Assembly: GCA_002408125.1 (NCBI GenBank)
Contig: DHQO01000011.1
Location: 9,118 to 73,117 of the forward strand
Length of the DNA stretch: 64,000 bases
Source: Hyphomonadaceae bacterium UBA5336
GTDB taxonomy: Bacteria > Pseudomonadota > Alphaproteobacteria > Caulobacterales > Hyphomonadaceae
Direction: 5' to 3'
Below are positions 17,497 through 26,625 of the stretch, one piece after another. The notes beneath the pieces are model-generated. The model saw nothing but the letters and a program-made list of their open reading frames with translations, searched no databases and was not told the origin of the DNA. Position 1 is the stretch's first letter, and the number at the start of each line of letters is the position of its first letter. Both the position numbers and the translations under genes were made by a program.

Positions 17497-18408
17497 ATGA
17501 GCCGCTATGGGGAAGAGCCGATAGATTTCGGCCCCACGGACAATAATTATCGCGGATTCCACCCGGGCGAGGAGGAAGCTGGCCGCGGGCCACTGATTCT
17601 CGCGCTGGCTGCTGGTGTCCTGATTGTCTTTGGCGCGGTGGTCTACAATACATATCGTCAGGGCGTGCGCGGCGGTGATGGCGAACTGCCGGTCATCTCG
17701 GCTGACAATTCGCCCTATAAACGTCGCCCCGACGACGCCGGCGGGCGCGCCGTGCCCGATCAGGACCGGCGTATCTATGATGAACTCGATGGCTCAACCC
17801 GCGTGCCAGCCGAGAGCATTCTGGCCGGTGCACCGACGGAGGCCAACGGTCTGCGCCGGTCGGTCTCGGCTGAAGCCGCCGCCCAGGGCCGGGGCGGGCG
17901 CACCGCCGACGAACCGATGGACATTCGCCCGAGCCAGGCCGTGCCGGTCGAGGGCAGCGTGATGGACGATGCCTTGCGCGAGCTGTCCGGGGCCGGTGGC
18001 CGCCCGACCCCGGCGTTGAACGCGCCCGAGCCGCAGGTCGTCGCGCTGGACGAGGCAACCCGTGCTCTCGCCGAGCGCGAGATGCCAACCCTGCTGCCTG
18101 AACCGCTTCCGGCCACACCGGCGACTTCGCATGTCACGCCGCGTTTCAACTTCGATCCCACCGGACTGTATCTGGTCCAGGTGGCGGCGCTGCGCGACCC
18201 CAATGGTGCGGAGCTGACCTGGAACCGCATGGTTGCGCGCAATCCGGGCCTGTTTGCTGGCGCGGAGAAACGAGTCCAGCAGGCCGATCTCGGCGCGCGC
18301 GGCACCTTCTACCGCCTGCGTGTCGGTGCCTTTGCAGATCGCGATGAGGCAACCTCCTTCTGCGAGGCCTTAAAATCGACCGGAAACGATTGCATCGTGG
18401 TGCAATGA
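17497..18408 (+). CDS. SPOR-domain membrane protein
   Basis: Protein of 303 residues: a cytoplasmic N-terminus, one transmembrane helix near residues 30-48 (ILALAAGVLIVFGAVVY), a long low-complexity periplasmic linker, and a C-terminal SPOR domain (about residues 222-303) with LYLVQVAALRDPNGAE and FYRLRVGAFADRDEA. SPOR domains bind denuded peptidoglycan at the division site. The last bases overlap the nagZ start (ATGA), so they are cotranscribed. A role in septal wall remodelling with NagZ is a reasonable inference. Confidence 0.85.
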   Translation: MSRYGEEPIDFGPTDNNYRGFHPGEEEAGRGPLILALAAGVLIVFGAVVYNTYRQGVRGGDGELPVISADNSPYKRRPDDAGGRAVPDQDRRIYDELDGSTRVPAESILAGAPTEANGLRRSVSAEAAAQGRGGRTADEPMDIRPSQAVPVEGSVMDDALRELSGAGGRPTPALNAPEPQVVALDEATRALAEREMPTLLPEPLPATPATSHVTPRFNFDPTGLYLVQVAALRDPNGAELTWNRMVARNPGLFAGAEKRVQQADLGARGTFYRLRVGAFADRDEATSFCEALKSTGNDCIVVQ

Positions 18409-19445
18409 ATCCAGTTCCGCGCGCCTGTATCCTGTCCGTTTCCGGACTCGTCCTGACCCCTGGGGAAAAGGCCCTCCTGGCCGATATCCGGCCCTGGGGT
18501 GTGATCCTGATGGGACGGTCCTGCGGAACGCCGGACCAGGTGCGGTCGCTGGTGAATGATATCTGGAATGCACTCCAGCGCCCCTGTCTGATCTTCATCG
18601 ACCAGGAAGGCGGCCGCGTGGCGCGCCTGAAAGCGCCGTTGTTTCCCGCCGCCGGGACCTTTGGCGCGATGTATGGCCAGAATGCAGATGCCGCGCTGGA
18701 AGCGGCCTGGCTCAGCCATCGCCTGATGGGCGCGGAACTTGCCGCGATCTCGATCCATGCAGACTGTGCGCCCGTGCTCGACCTGCCGGTCCCGGGCGCC
18801 GACGATGTGATCGGCGACCGCGCCTTTGCCGATGAACCTGATACCGCGATCAGGCTGGCCTCTGCCGCTCTGGCAGGCCTGCGCGATGCGGGCGTTGCCG
18901 GTGTCATCAAGCACATGCCCGGTCATGGCCGGGCCGAGGTCGACACCCACAAGGCCCTGCCGCGGGTGACGGCAAGCGATGCGGAACTCACCGCGCGCGA
19001 CCTCGTTCCCTTCACGGCGCTGGCCGATGCGCCGATGGCGATGAGCGCGCATATCGCCTATGAGGCTTGGGACAGCGCCCACCCTGCAACGCAGTCGGCC
19101 AGGGTAATTTCAGACATCATTCGCGGCCGAATCGGGTTTCAAGGTATTCTGATGACGGACGATCTTGGCATGAATGCCCTGGGGGGCAGCCTGGCAGACC
19201 GCACGCGCGCCGCGCACGCGGCTGGCTGCGATATCGCGCTGCATTGCTCCGGCTTTGTGAAAGATCCGGACCTGATCCTGGCCGAAATGCGAGAAGTGGG
19301 CGAAGCCTCGCCAGAGCTCTCCGGCGTTGCACTCTCGCGAGCCACAGAAGCCGAAGCGGCCACCACCCATGCCACCGAGTTCGATGCCGAAGCCGGCTGG
19401 GCCCGCCTGCGCGCCCTCGTGCCGAGCCCTGGAGTGGCGGCATGA
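18405..19445 (+). CDS. nagZ: beta-N-acetylhexosaminidase NagZ
   Basis: Glycoside hydrolase family 3 enzyme of 346 residues without signal peptide, removing N-acetylglucosamine from muropeptides in the cytoplasm during wall recycling. Family motifs: FIDQEGGRVARL, VIKHMPGHGRAEVDTH (catalytic His and phosphate-loop region) and MTDDLGMNAL, where the Asp is the usual nucleophile. The start at 18405 overlaps the stop of the SPOR gene by four bases; the 3' end overlaps scpA in the same way. Confidence 0.93.
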   Translation: MNPVPRACILSVSGLVLTPGEKALLADIRPWGVILMGRSCGTPDQVRSLVNDIWNALQRPCLIFIDQEGGRVARLKAPLFPAAGTFGAMYGQNADAALEAAWLSHRLMGAELAAISIHADCAPVLDLPVPGADDVIGDRAFADEPDTAIRLASAALAGLRDAGVAGVIKHMPGHGRAEVDTHKALPRVTASDAELTARDLVPFTALADAPMAMSAHIAYEAWDSAHPATQSARVISDIIRGRIGFQGILMTDDLGMNALGGSLADRTRAAHAAGCDIALHCSGFVKDPDLILAEMREVGEASPELSGVALSRATEAEAATTHATEFDAEAGWARLRALVPSPGVAA

Positions 19446-20275
19446 GCGAGGCGGCGCTGGATATCACCCATCTCTCCGATGAGGCAAGCGAGGCAGAGGG
19501 CGCCGACGTCTTCGTCGTAGACACGTCCGTTTATGAAGGCCCGCTGCACCTCCTCCTGGAGCTGGCCCGGCGCCAGAAGGTCGACCTGCTGCAGGTTTCG
19601 ATCCTGACCCTGGCCGAGCAGTATCTCGCCTTCATCCAGGAAGCCAAGTCGCGCCGGATGGATCTGGCGGCCGACTATCTGCTCATGGCGTCCTGGCTCG
19701 CCTATCTCAAATCGCGCCTCATGCTGCCCAAGCCGGAAAAAATCTCCGAGGATGACGAGACGCCGGAAGACATGGCCCAGAAGCTGGCCTTCCGTCTGAA
19801 ACGTCTCGACGGCATGCGCCAGGCTGGCAAGGAGCTGATGGACGGGCCGATCCTCGGCGAGCGCGTCTTTGCGCGCGGCATGCCCGAGCAGCCGCGCGTG
19901 GTGAAGCATATCGAGTATGACACCACGCTCTGGCATCTGATGCAGGCCTTCGGCGCCATTCGCGGGCGCAAGCAGAAGGCCGCCCCGCACCGGGTTGAGA
20001 AACAGTTCGTGCTGCCGCTGGAAAGCGCGCGTGTGGGCCTGAAGACGCTGGGGCCGAAGCTTGTCGACTGGGCGAGCCTGGACGATATCCGCACTCAGAT
20101 CGGTCAGATGGACCCGGAGATTCCCACCCGCTCAGTCACCGCGTCGGTTTTCTCCGCCGCACTGGAACTCGCCCGCGACGGCGATGTGGAACTGCGTCAG
20201 GATGTGCACTTCGCACCCCTCTACCTGCGCAGGCCCGGCCCCCAACCTGTGGAGTCGAACAATGAAACAGCCTGA
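19442..20275 (+). CDS. scpA: segregation and condensation protein ScpA
   Basis: Kleisin subunit of the SMC-ScpAB chromosome condensin, 277 residues. The N-terminal segment YEGPLHLLLELARRQKVDL with ADYLLMASWLAYLKSRLML is characteristic. The C-terminal winged helix carries SVTASVFSAALELARDGDVE. The ATG at 19442 overlaps the nagZ stop (ATGA), and the 3' end overlaps scpB by 14 bases, so the three genes are tightly coupled. An open frame extends upstream into nagZ but has no start support. Confidence 0.92.
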   Translation: MSEAALDITHLSDEASEAEGADVFVVDTSVYEGPLHLLLELARRQKVDLLQVSILTLAEQYLAFIQEAKSRRMDLAADYLLMASWLAYLKSRLMLPKPEKISEDDETPEDMAQKLAFRLKRLDGMRQAGKELMDGPILGERVFARGMPEQPRVVKHIEYDTTLWHLMQAFGAIRGRKQKAAPHRVEKQFVLPLESARVGLKTLGPKLVDWASLDDIRTQIGQMDPEIPTRSVTASVFSAALELARDGDVELRQDVHFAPLYLRRPGPQPVESNNETA

Positions 20276-21047
20276 ACCTGAAGCGCTCGACAATGCGCCC
20301 GAGACCATCCGCAAGGCGGTCCAGCAGCTCTCGTTCGCCTATTCGCGCTCCGAGCAGACCCTGACCACGACCCAGGCCGAAGCCATGGCCGATGCCATGC
20401 GCCGTGCCGAAGCGGTCCTCTTTGCCGCCGGCGAGCCGCTGTCTGCCGAGCAGGTCGCCGAAACCCTGCCCCAGGGCGTGGAAGCCGCCGATGTGCTGAT
20501 GGCGCTGCAGGCGCAGTTCAAGAATCGTGGCGTGCAGCTGGTGGAAGTGGCCGGCAAGTGGCGCTTCCAGTCGGCGGCCGATCTTGATTTCCTGTTCGTG
20601 GAAGAGCGCCAGGAGCAGAAAAAGCTTACCCAGGCCTCGCTCGAAACCCTCGCCATCATCGCCTATGGCCAGCCGGTCACGCGCGCCGAGATCGAGGCTG
20701 TGCGGGGCGTGGCTGTCTCCAAGGGTACGGTGGACACGCTGATGGAAACCGGCTGGATCCGCATCAAGGGCCGGCGCAAGACCCCTGGCCGCCCGGTGAC
20801 CTATGGCACCACGGATGCCTTCCTGGAACATTTCGGCCTCGAAAGCCTGGCGGTCCTGCCCGGCAAGGCGGACCTGGAGGCCGAAGGCCTGCTCGGCGAC
20901 GTCATTCCCGATGACTTCCAGATGCCCGGCGAGGAGGGGCTGGAAGCGGGCGCCGAGGACGGGACTTTCGTTCCGGAAGCCGACAATGAGGATGAGGACA
21001 GCGGGTTCGTCACCGACTTTCTCGCCACGGGGACTGCGGCAGAGTAG
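20262..21047 (+). CDS. scpB: segregation and condensation protein ScpB
   Basis: Protein of 261 residues, the winged-helix dimer partner of ScpA. Diagnostic segments are AEAVLFAAGEPLSAEQVAE and SLETLAIIAYGQPVTRAEIE, then GRPVTYGTTDAFLEHFGL. The C-terminus is acidic and low in complexity, as in other alphaproteobacteria. The start at 20262 lies inside the end of scpA; upstream in-frame codons are shadow sequence of scpA. Confidence 0.92.
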   Translation: MKQPEPEALDNAPETIRKAVQQLSFAYSRSEQTLTTTQAEAMADAMRRAEAVLFAAGEPLSAEQVAETLPQGVEAADVLMALQAQFKNRGVQLVEVAGKWRFQSAADLDFLFVEERQEQKKLTQASLETLAIIAYGQPVTRAEIEAVRGVAVSKGTVDTLMETGWIRIKGRRKTPGRPVTYGTTDAFLEHFGLESLAVLPGKADLEAEGLLGDVIPDDFQMPGEEGLEAGAEDGTFVPEADNEDEDSGFVTDFLATGTAAE

Positions 21048-21136
21048 ACATTCCCCCTTGGCAGGAAGTTCCAGCCGATACATTTACCGCGCAGGGCATC
21101 GCGCCTATGTTCCGGGAACAAAGATTGGAGGCCTGA

Positions 21137-21352
21137 ATGTCCCCAGGTTGGATGCAAATACTGCTGCTCGTCGTTGTCGCACTGCTTCTGTTCGGCGGCC
21201 GTGGACGCATTTCCTCGATCATGGGTGACATGGCCAAGGGCATTCGCAGCTTCCGGTCCGGCCTCAATGAAGAGGACGAAACCAAGTCGGTGTCAAAGGA
21301 TGACAATATGGTCGATGTGACGCCGAAGAAGGATGAGGCCAAGTCCTCGTAA
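21137..21352 (+). CDS. tatA: Sec-independent translocase subunit TatA
   Basis: Protein of 71 residues: an N-terminal membrane helix (WMQILLLVVVALLLFGG), then the amphipathic helix and a charged tail. FGGRGRISSIMGDMAKGIRSFR corresponds to the TatA hinge (shown in outline). It forms the pore for folded twin-arginine proteins. First of the tatABC genes, 89 bases after scpB. Confidence 0.9.
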   Translation: MSPGWMQILLLVVVALLLFGGRGRISSIMGDMAKGIRSFRSGLNEEDETKSVSKDDNMVDVTPKKDEAKSS

Positions 21353-21376
21353 CACGACCCCGGGAAGGGCACTTCC

Positions 21377-21781
21377 ATGCTTCCCCAGGTGGGCATTGCC
21401 GAATTTCTGCTGCTGGCTGCAGTGGCCCTGATCGTTGTCGGGCCGAAAGACCTGCCGATCATGATGCGGCGGCTCGGCCAGTTCGTGGCCAAGGGCCGGG
21501 CCATGGCGCGCGAGTTCCAGAATGCCTTCGACGATATCGCCCGCCAGGCCGAACTCGATGAGCTGCGCAAGGAGATCGAGGATCTCAAGCGAAACAATGC
21601 CCTCACCGAGGCCAAGGACAGCCTGAAGGCGGTGGAGGCCGATATCAACGCCGCCGTGATGCGTGGGGAGAGCCCGCACGCCTTCGAGCAGGATATTGAA
21701 CCGGAGAGCGATACTGTCGAGGAAGAGGCCGAGGCGGAAGCTGACACCCCCGACGCCAAGCCGGCCGGAGGCGCGGCATGA
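21377..21781 (+). CDS. tatB: Sec-independent translocase subunit TatB
   Basis: Protein of 134 residues. The membrane helix VGIAEFLLLAAVALIVVGPKDLP includes the conserved GIxE..L...GP(K/E)xLP pattern of TatB (given in outline). A long amphipathic coiled segment and an acidic tail follow. It recognises twin-arginine signal peptides with TatC. Its end overlaps tatC by four bases (ATGA). Confidence 0.92.
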   Translation: MLPQVGIAEFLLLAAVALIVVGPKDLPIMMRRLGQFVAKGRAMAREFQNAFDDIARQAELDELRKEIEDLKRNNALTEAKDSLKAVEADINAAVMRGESPHAFEQDIEPESDTVEEEAEAEADTPDAKPAGGAA

Positions 21782-22581
21782 GCGAGACGACCCCCGATGA
21801 AGTCGAGTCCAGCCGCGCGCCCCTGCTCGACCATCTGATCGAGCTGCGCTCGCGCCTGATCTGGTCTATTGTCGCGCTCGTGGTGGCGGCGCTGGCCTGC
21901 TATGCCTTTGTCGACCAGATCTTCAATTTCCTGCTCATCCCGTTTGCGGATACAGCGCGTGCCTTCCGCGATGGCGCCCAGCTCGAACTGGTGTTCACCG
22001 GCCAGCTTGAATATTTCTTCGCCAAGCTGAAACTGTCTCTGTTTGCAGGGGTGTTCCTGGCCTTCCCGGTGATCGCCTACCAGCTCTATGCCTTCATCGC
22101 GCCGGGGCTTTACAAAAAAGAGCGCGGGGCGTTCCTGCCTTTCCTTGTCGCCGCGCCTTTGCTGTTCACGCTTGGCGCGGCATTTGTGTATTTCATCATG
22201 ATCCCGCTGGTGGCGCGGTTCGCCTTTTCCCAGGAACAGTGGGACTCCACCGTGGCCACGATCACCCTGTTGCCGCGGGTCTCGGAATATCTGTCCCTGA
22301 CCATGTCGCTGATGCTCGCTTTTGGCCTGAGCTTCCAGTTGCCTGTGGTGCTGACCCTGCTGGGCAAGGCGGGGCTGGTTGGCGCTGAGACGCTGCGCAA
22401 GGGGCGCAAATATGCGATCGTCGGCATTCTGGCCTTTGCGGCCTTTTTCACCCCACCTGATATCATCTCTCAGATCATGCTCACCGTGCCGGTGGTCATC
22501 CTGTATGAGGCGAGCATCATCTGTGTGGCGATGATCGAGAAGAAGCGGGCGGAAGAAGACGCCGAGAACGAGCAAGCTTAA
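21778..22581 (+). CDS. tatC: Sec-independent translocase subunit TatC
   Basis: Six-helix membrane protein of 267 residues, the twin-arginine receptor. APLLDHLIELRSRLIWS is the conserved N-terminal motif, and FVYFIMIPLVARF and AFFTPPDIISQIMLTVPV the later ones. Substrates in this window could include the DUF1501 protein at 36-37 kb, which has an SRRTLL signal. Confidence 0.95.
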   Translation: MSETTPDEVESSRAPLLDHLIELRSRLIWSIVALVVAALACYAFVDQIFNFLLIPFADTARAFRDGAQLELVFTGQLEYFFAKLKLSLFAGVFLAFPVIAYQLYAFIAPGLYKKERGAFLPFLVAAPLLFTLGAAFVYFIMIPLVARFAFSQEQWDSTVATITLLPRVSEYLSLTMSLMLAFGLSFQLPVVLTLLGKAGLVGAETLRKGRKYAIVGILAFAAFFTPPDIISQIMLTVPVVILYEASIICVAMIEKKRAEEDAENEQA

Positions 22582-22668
22582 GATCCGTTCAGATTCAGTA
22601 AATCCACACTCTCTAGACTCATGATAAAAGCGTGGCCTGGCGGCATGCGCGAGCAAGAGGGGACTGAT

Positions 22669-23391
22669 ATGTGGATCGCGCTGGCGGCGCCGTTTCTCAT
22701 CGCAACCGAAAGCGGGCCGCTGGGCGATGCGCTGGATGCGACACAGGCACCCAACACGCTGCGTGCGGCCTTTACCGTCGAGCTGCGTTCGGGCGAGGAT
22801 CTGCGCATCGTCCGCTTCGATCCGCGCCTGGAGCCCGGCAATCGCTGGGAGCTGGTAGCAGAGCAGGGCGAGAATGAAGAGCTCGACCAGGTCACCGCCG
22901 AATGGGGCGCTGAGACCGCACCTGATGCGCGGCTTTTCCCCGATGACCTGCGCGCGAGTTTCTCCCAGCAGGTCATGGCCGAGGATCTCGGCGGGGCCTG
23001 GCGCGTGCGCTTCGATCACCGCCCCAGCCTGACCGACAGCGAGATCGATGCCTGGGCAGCAGATCATCTGCGCGCAACGGTGTGGATCGATCCGGTGTCA
23101 GAGCGGTTCCTGCGTCTCGATCATGAACTTCCCCGGCCGGTGGACGGCCCGCGCGGTGTGCGGCTTATACACTACAGTCAGTCCTATTTCCTCGAAACCG
23201 ACCCGTCCTATGGCCTGAGCTATGTCAGTGGCCTGGAGATCGAGCTTGAAGCGCGTGCCGGCTTCCAGACCGTCCAGAGAGCCTACTCAGCCCGCGTGCT
23301 GGAAGTGGAGTTCTTCTTCGCCAGTGCGGCCGACCAGGCCGATTTCGAGAAACAGCAGGCCCGCCATCATCTCACAAGTGATCACGGCTAG
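22669..23391 (+). CDS. conserved-looking protein of unknown function
   Basis: Protein of 240 residues that I cannot place. The start at 22669 follows a GAGGGG ribosome site. The first 13 residues (MWIALAAPFLIAT) could be a short signal sequence or a membrane anchor. The rest is mixed polar sequence rich in Asp, Glu and Arg, with no metal or nucleotide motif. It is in the same direction as tatC, 87 bases away, with an AT-richer spacer that could hold a promoter. Confidence 0.65.
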   Translation: MWIALAAPFLIATESGPLGDALDATQAPNTLRAAFTVELRSGEDLRIVRFDPRLEPGNRWELVAEQGENEELDQVTAEWGAETAPDARLFPDDLRASFSQQVMAEDLGGAWRVRFDHRPSLTDSEIDAWAADHLRATVWIDPVSERFLRLDHELPRPVDGPRGVRLIHYSQSYFLETDPSYGLSYVSGLEIELEARAGFQTVQRAYSARVLEVEFFFASAADQADFEKQQARHHLTSDHG

Positions 23392-23430
23392 GGACTGGTC
23401 AGGCGGGCTGGCCGCGCTAGTCTTCCACCC

Positions 23431-23847
23431 ATGACGATTCACCTGATCAAGCTGTGCGTGGGCGCTGAAACGCTCGAGGATCTTGAGGCCTGGCAGACGC
23501 GGCAGATGAAAACCCTGCCCAATCCCGTGCACCATACCCGCATGTCGCCCAAGCGCGCCGAGGAGGTGCTGGCGGGCGGATCCATCTACTGGGTGATCAG
23601 GAACAGGATCTGTGTGCGCCAGCGTATTGTCGATATCCGCACGGGACCGGATGAGACCGGCAGGTCGATGTGCGAACTGGTCTTCGACCCGGAACTCATT
23701 CCCGTGACGCCGCGCCCGAAAAAGCCGTTCCAGGGCTGGCGCTATTTCAAGACCGGCGATGCGCCGCCCGATCTCAATCCCGGCGCCAAGGCGAGTGACC
23801 TGCCCGTGGCGCTCGATACCGCCCTGAAGGATGCGATGGTCTGGTAG
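23431..23847 (+). CDS. DUF1489-family protein
   Basis: Protein of 138 residues matching the alphaproteobacterial DUF1489 family: it begins IHLIKLCVGAETLEDLEAW and contains TRMSPKRAEEVLAGGSIYWV and KKPFQGWRYF. No function is established for the family. It starts 39 bases after the unknown gene, probably in the same transcript, and is convergent with panC (three bases apart). Confidence 0.8.
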   Translation: MTIHLIKLCVGAETLEDLEAWQTRQMKTLPNPVHHTRMSPKRAEEVLAGGSIYWVIRNRICVRQRIVDIRTGPDETGRSMCELVFDPELIPVTPRPKKPFQGWRYFKTGDAPPDLNPGAKASDLPVALDTALKDAMVW

Positions 23848-23850
23848 GCC

Positions 23851-24723
23851 TTAGGCGCCCGTCAGCGGGATATTGTCGATCAGCCGGGTCTTGCCGATCC
23901 AGGCCGCGCCGAGCAGGCGTGTGATGTCTGGCCATTCCGAGCGTGTCTCCGGCAGGTCCCGCAGCGTGGTCGCGTCCACGGCGCTGATATAGTCCACCTT
24001 GTCGAAGCCGGCTGTCCGGAGGAAGGCGCGCGCCTCGGCGAGGGCCGTGGAGAGCGCCGTGCCGGCCTCGATCCGCGCCGCGGCACGCACCAGGGCGGCC
24101 TGAAGCGCACCGGCGATGCGGCGCTGATCGTCGCTGAGATACCGGTTGCGCGAAGACTGGGCGAGGCCGTCGGGATCGCGCTGGGTTGGCCCGCCGACAA
24201 TCTCGATCTCGAAGCCGAGGTCGCGGGTCATCTGGCGGATGATCTGGAGCTGCTGGAAATCCTTCTCGCCGAACACCGCCACGTCCGGGCGGACATGAAT
24301 GAACAGGCGGGCGACAACGGTAGTGACGCCGTAGAAGAAATGCGGGCGGTAGACCCCGTCGAGCAGGTCTGACGGCCCCGGCACGCGCACATCGGTGAGG
24401 CTGCCGGTGGGGTACATGTCCTCGACCGTGGGCAGGTAGACGAGATTGCAGCCGGCCGAGGCGAGTTTTTCCAGGTCGGCGTCCTCGTCGCGCGGATAGG
24501 TCTCGAAATCCTCTCCGGGGGCGAACTGAGTCGGATTTACGAAGATGGAGGCGGCCACAAAATCCGATTTTGTCCGCGCAAGGTCGATTAAAGAGAGATG
24601 ACCATTATGTAAGGCGCCCATGGTCGGGACAAAGCCAACCCTCTGTCCGCTGTAATGGATATTGGCGATTGCGTCTCTCAGACCCGATTTTGAGCGCACA
24701 ACTGTCAGGGGAGTATTGGGCAT
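23851..24723 (-). CDS. panC: pantoate--beta-alanine ligase
   Basis: Enzyme of 290 residues that joins pantoate and beta-alanine with ATP in pantothenate and CoA synthesis. The nucleotidyl-transferase HIGH-type motif is GALHNGHLSLI, and QSSRNRYLS fills the KMSKS-like position; PTQFAPGEDFETYPRD is also typical. panB and panD are not next to it. It is divergent from the 161-residue gene at 24789, with 65 bases between. Confidence 0.93.
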   Translation of the reverse strand: MPNTPLTVVRSKSGLRDAIANIHYSGQRVGFVPTMGALHNGHLSLIDLARTKSDFVAASIFVNPTQFAPGEDFETYPRDEDADLEKLASAGCNLVYLPTVEDMYPTGSLTDVRVPGPSDLLDGVYRPHFFYGVTTVVARLFIHVRPDVAVFGEKDFQQLQIIRQMTRDLGFEIEIVGGPTQRDPDGLAQSSRNRYLSDDQRRIAGALQAALVRAAARIEAGTALSTALAEARAFLRTAGFDKVDYISAVDATTLRDLPETRSEWPDITRLLGAAWIGKTRLIDNIPLTGA

Positions 24724-24788
24724 TGGATTCTCTGCTCGTTCGAGTAAACTGAAACGACTTGTTAACCGCCTTCGGGGAAATTTCGGTC

Positions 24789-25274
24789 ATGGCAAACAAC
24801 ATTGTTCACGCATTCAAGCGTTTCGCTCTGTCTACCGCTATCCGGTTCCTGCCGGCAGCGAAGACACACTTGGCGAATCCGGAACCGCTTCGCCGGTTCG
24901 CGGATGATGATAGCTGGGCCGAGGATCTCGATGCCTGGCTGTTCGATAGCGCTGCGCCGGTTTCCGCGGCGGCGAGCATGCTGGCTGGTGAATTGAACCG
25001 TGTATCCTCCGCGCTGACCGAACTGCGGTCCATCCTGGCGGACCTGTCGCGCTTCTCGCCGATCGAGACGGTCGAGGTCAATGCTGTGGCCGCCCCGAAT
25101 TTCCGCTGGTCGGAAGATATCCTGTTCGACGGCGATGCCGTGTCGGTGCAGGACCGCCCGGTTCTCGAGATTGGCGGCGAAGCTGCCTTCCTGTTTGAAG
25201 ATGAGCCCGCGCCGGTGAGCTGGACCGTTCTGCGTCCTTCGCTCAATGCGCCGGAAACCTATCTTCCTGCGTAA
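24789..25274 (+). CDS. unknown protein upstream of mipZ
   Basis: Protein of 161 residues without a recognised family. It has a helical, basic N-terminus (NIVHAFKRFALSTAIRFLP) that might lie along a membrane, then a long mixed region with a possible coiled stretch (SMLAGELNRVSSALTELRS). The ATG at 24789 follows a GGGGA six to nine bases upstream. A TTAACC half-site near 24760 is of the kind CtrA binds, but a single half-site proves nothing. It lies 40 to 90 bases before mipZ in the same direction. Confidence 0.55.
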   Translation: MANNIVHAFKRFALSTAIRFLPAAKTHLANPEPLRRFADDDSWAEDLDAWLFDSAAPVSAAASMLAGELNRVSSALTELRSILADLSRFSPIETVEVNAVAAPNFRWSEDILFDGDAVSVQDRPVLEIGGEAAFLFEDEPAPVSWTVLRPSLNAPETYLPA

Positions 25275-25362
25275 GTGCGCGCCCTGACGGGGTGCGTTTG
25301 TATGGAGTTTACAAGTGCCCCCCGAAGGTTTTCAGCCGCTTTCCCCCGAACAAGATCAGGTG

Positions 25363-26196
25363 ATGCGACCCAAGACGGGTCGCGTCATCATTGTGGGCAA
25401 CGAAAAAGGTGGTGCCGGCAAGTCGACCGTGGCCATGCACCTGACCGTTGCCCTGATGCGCATGGGCGCACGGGTCGGCGTGATCGACCTGGATGTGCGC
25501 CAGCGCACCCTGACCCGCTATATGGAAAACCGCCTGCGCTGGGCCCAGTCGACCAATTCGCGCCTGCCCATGCCGGAAATCATCCGTGTCGATGCCTCGA
25601 CCTCGCGCGATCTGGATGTCGCCGAGCGTGAGGAAACCGAGCGTTTCGAGACCAGCCTGCAGCGCCTGAAATCCTCCTGCGATTTCATCATTGTCGATGC
25701 GCCGGGTGGGGACACCTTCCTCTCGCGTCTCGCCCATATCCATGCCGACAATCTGATCACGCCGCTGAATGACAGCTTCGTGGATTTCGACCTGCTGGGT
25801 GACGTGAATCCGCAAACCCTGGAAGTTATCCGCCCGAGCTTCTATTCGGAGATGGTCTGGAGCTGCCGCAAGGCGAAAGCCCAGCAGAGCCGCAAGCCCA
25901 TCGACTGGGTGGTGATGCGCAACCGCATGTCGCCGCTGGAGGCGCGCAACAAGCAGAAGGTCGGCGAGGCGCTGGAAAAGCTGGCGCGCCGTATCGGCTT
26001 CCGTCTCGCGCCGGGCCTGTCGGAGCGTGTGATCTATCGCGAGCTGTTCCCGGCGGGGCTGACCCTGCTCGATCTCACCGAGCGCGGTTCGAACATCACC
26101 TTCACCATGAGCCATGTGGCTGCGCGCCAGGAAATGCGTGACCTGCTCATCGTGCTGCAACTGCCCGAGCTGCAGGGCCAGGAAATCAAGTTCTAG
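25363..26196 (+). CDS. mipZ: division-site regulator MipZ
   Basis: ParA-like ATPase of 277 residues that forms a gradient from the poles and keeps FtsZ at midcell in alphaproteobacteria. The deviant Walker A is VGNEKGGAGKSTVAMHL, the A' region IDLDVRQRTLTRYMENR, and the Walker B region IIVDAPGGDTFLSRLAH. The start at 25363 matches the usual MipZ length; a GTG at 25315 with an upstream TGGAG is a real alternative, adding 16 residues. Its presence supports the proposed dimorphic alphaproteobacterial host. Confidence 0.9.
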   Translation: MRPKTGRVIIVGNEKGGAGKSTVAMHLTVALMRMGARVGVIDLDVRQRTLTRYMENRLRWAQSTNSRLPMPEIIRVDASTSRDLDVAEREETERFETSLQRLKSSCDFIIVDAPGGDTFLSRLAHIHADNLITPLNDSFVDFDLLGDVNPQTLEVIRPSFYSEMVWSCRKAKAQQSRKPIDWVVMRNRMSPLEARNKQKVGEALEKLARRIGFRLAPGLSERVIYRELFPAGLTLLDLTERGSNITFTMSHVAARQEMRDLLIVLQLPELQGQEIKF

Positions 26197-26211
26197 AAAA
26201 CAGGCGGCCTG

Positions 26212-26607
26212 TCAGGCCCCGCCGATCCGCCAGGGCGGAAACCGCCGCGCATCCCCGGCCTGGAAGAGGCGCAGGCGATTGCCGGCCGGATCGCGCAGGT
26301 CCGCTTCCTTCCACAAATAGGACTGCATCACTGGCGGGCTCAGGAAAATGACCCCGGCCTCCGTGAGCCGTGAATGGAGCGCGTCCAGATCCGGGACTTC
26401 GAGATAGATGAGTGGCCAGTCCGTACCGGCCCAATTCGGCACATGTTCGATTGACAGGGTGGAGGGGTCCTGACCTTCAGGCGCCCGGCACTCAAAGCGG
26501 GCATAGCGTGGGGGAGAAGAGACAATGCGGATCAAGCCGAGCGTCTCATAAAATTGGGCCGAAGCCTCGAAATCGGTGCAGGGCAGGGTGACTTGGTTGA
26601 GCTGCAC
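26212..26607 (-). CDS. VOC-family (glyoxalase-like) protein
   Basis: Protein of 131 residues with the paired beta-alpha-beta layout of the vicinal oxygen chelate fold: QLNQVTLPCTDFEASAQFYE at the start and a C-terminal ADLRDPAGNRLRLFQAG. It could be a glyoxalase or bleomycin-resistance-like protein, or a non-catalytic member; no substrate can be named. It lies 18 bases after the carboxypeptidase gene on the same strand. Confidence 0.8.
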   Translation of the reverse strand: MQLNQVTLPCTDFEASAQFYETLGLIRIVSSPPRYARFECRAPEGQDPSTLSIEHVPNWAGTDWPLIYLEVPDLDALHSRLTEAGVIFLSPPVMQSYLWKEADLRDPAGNRLRLFQAGDARRFPPWRIGGA

Positions 26608-26625
26608 CTTGCGCCCCCCGGTGGG

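Noticed and set aside
21010..23067. A 685-codon minus-strand open frame over tatA-tatC
   Set aside because: It covers four clear plus-strand genes and has the composition of a shadow frame.
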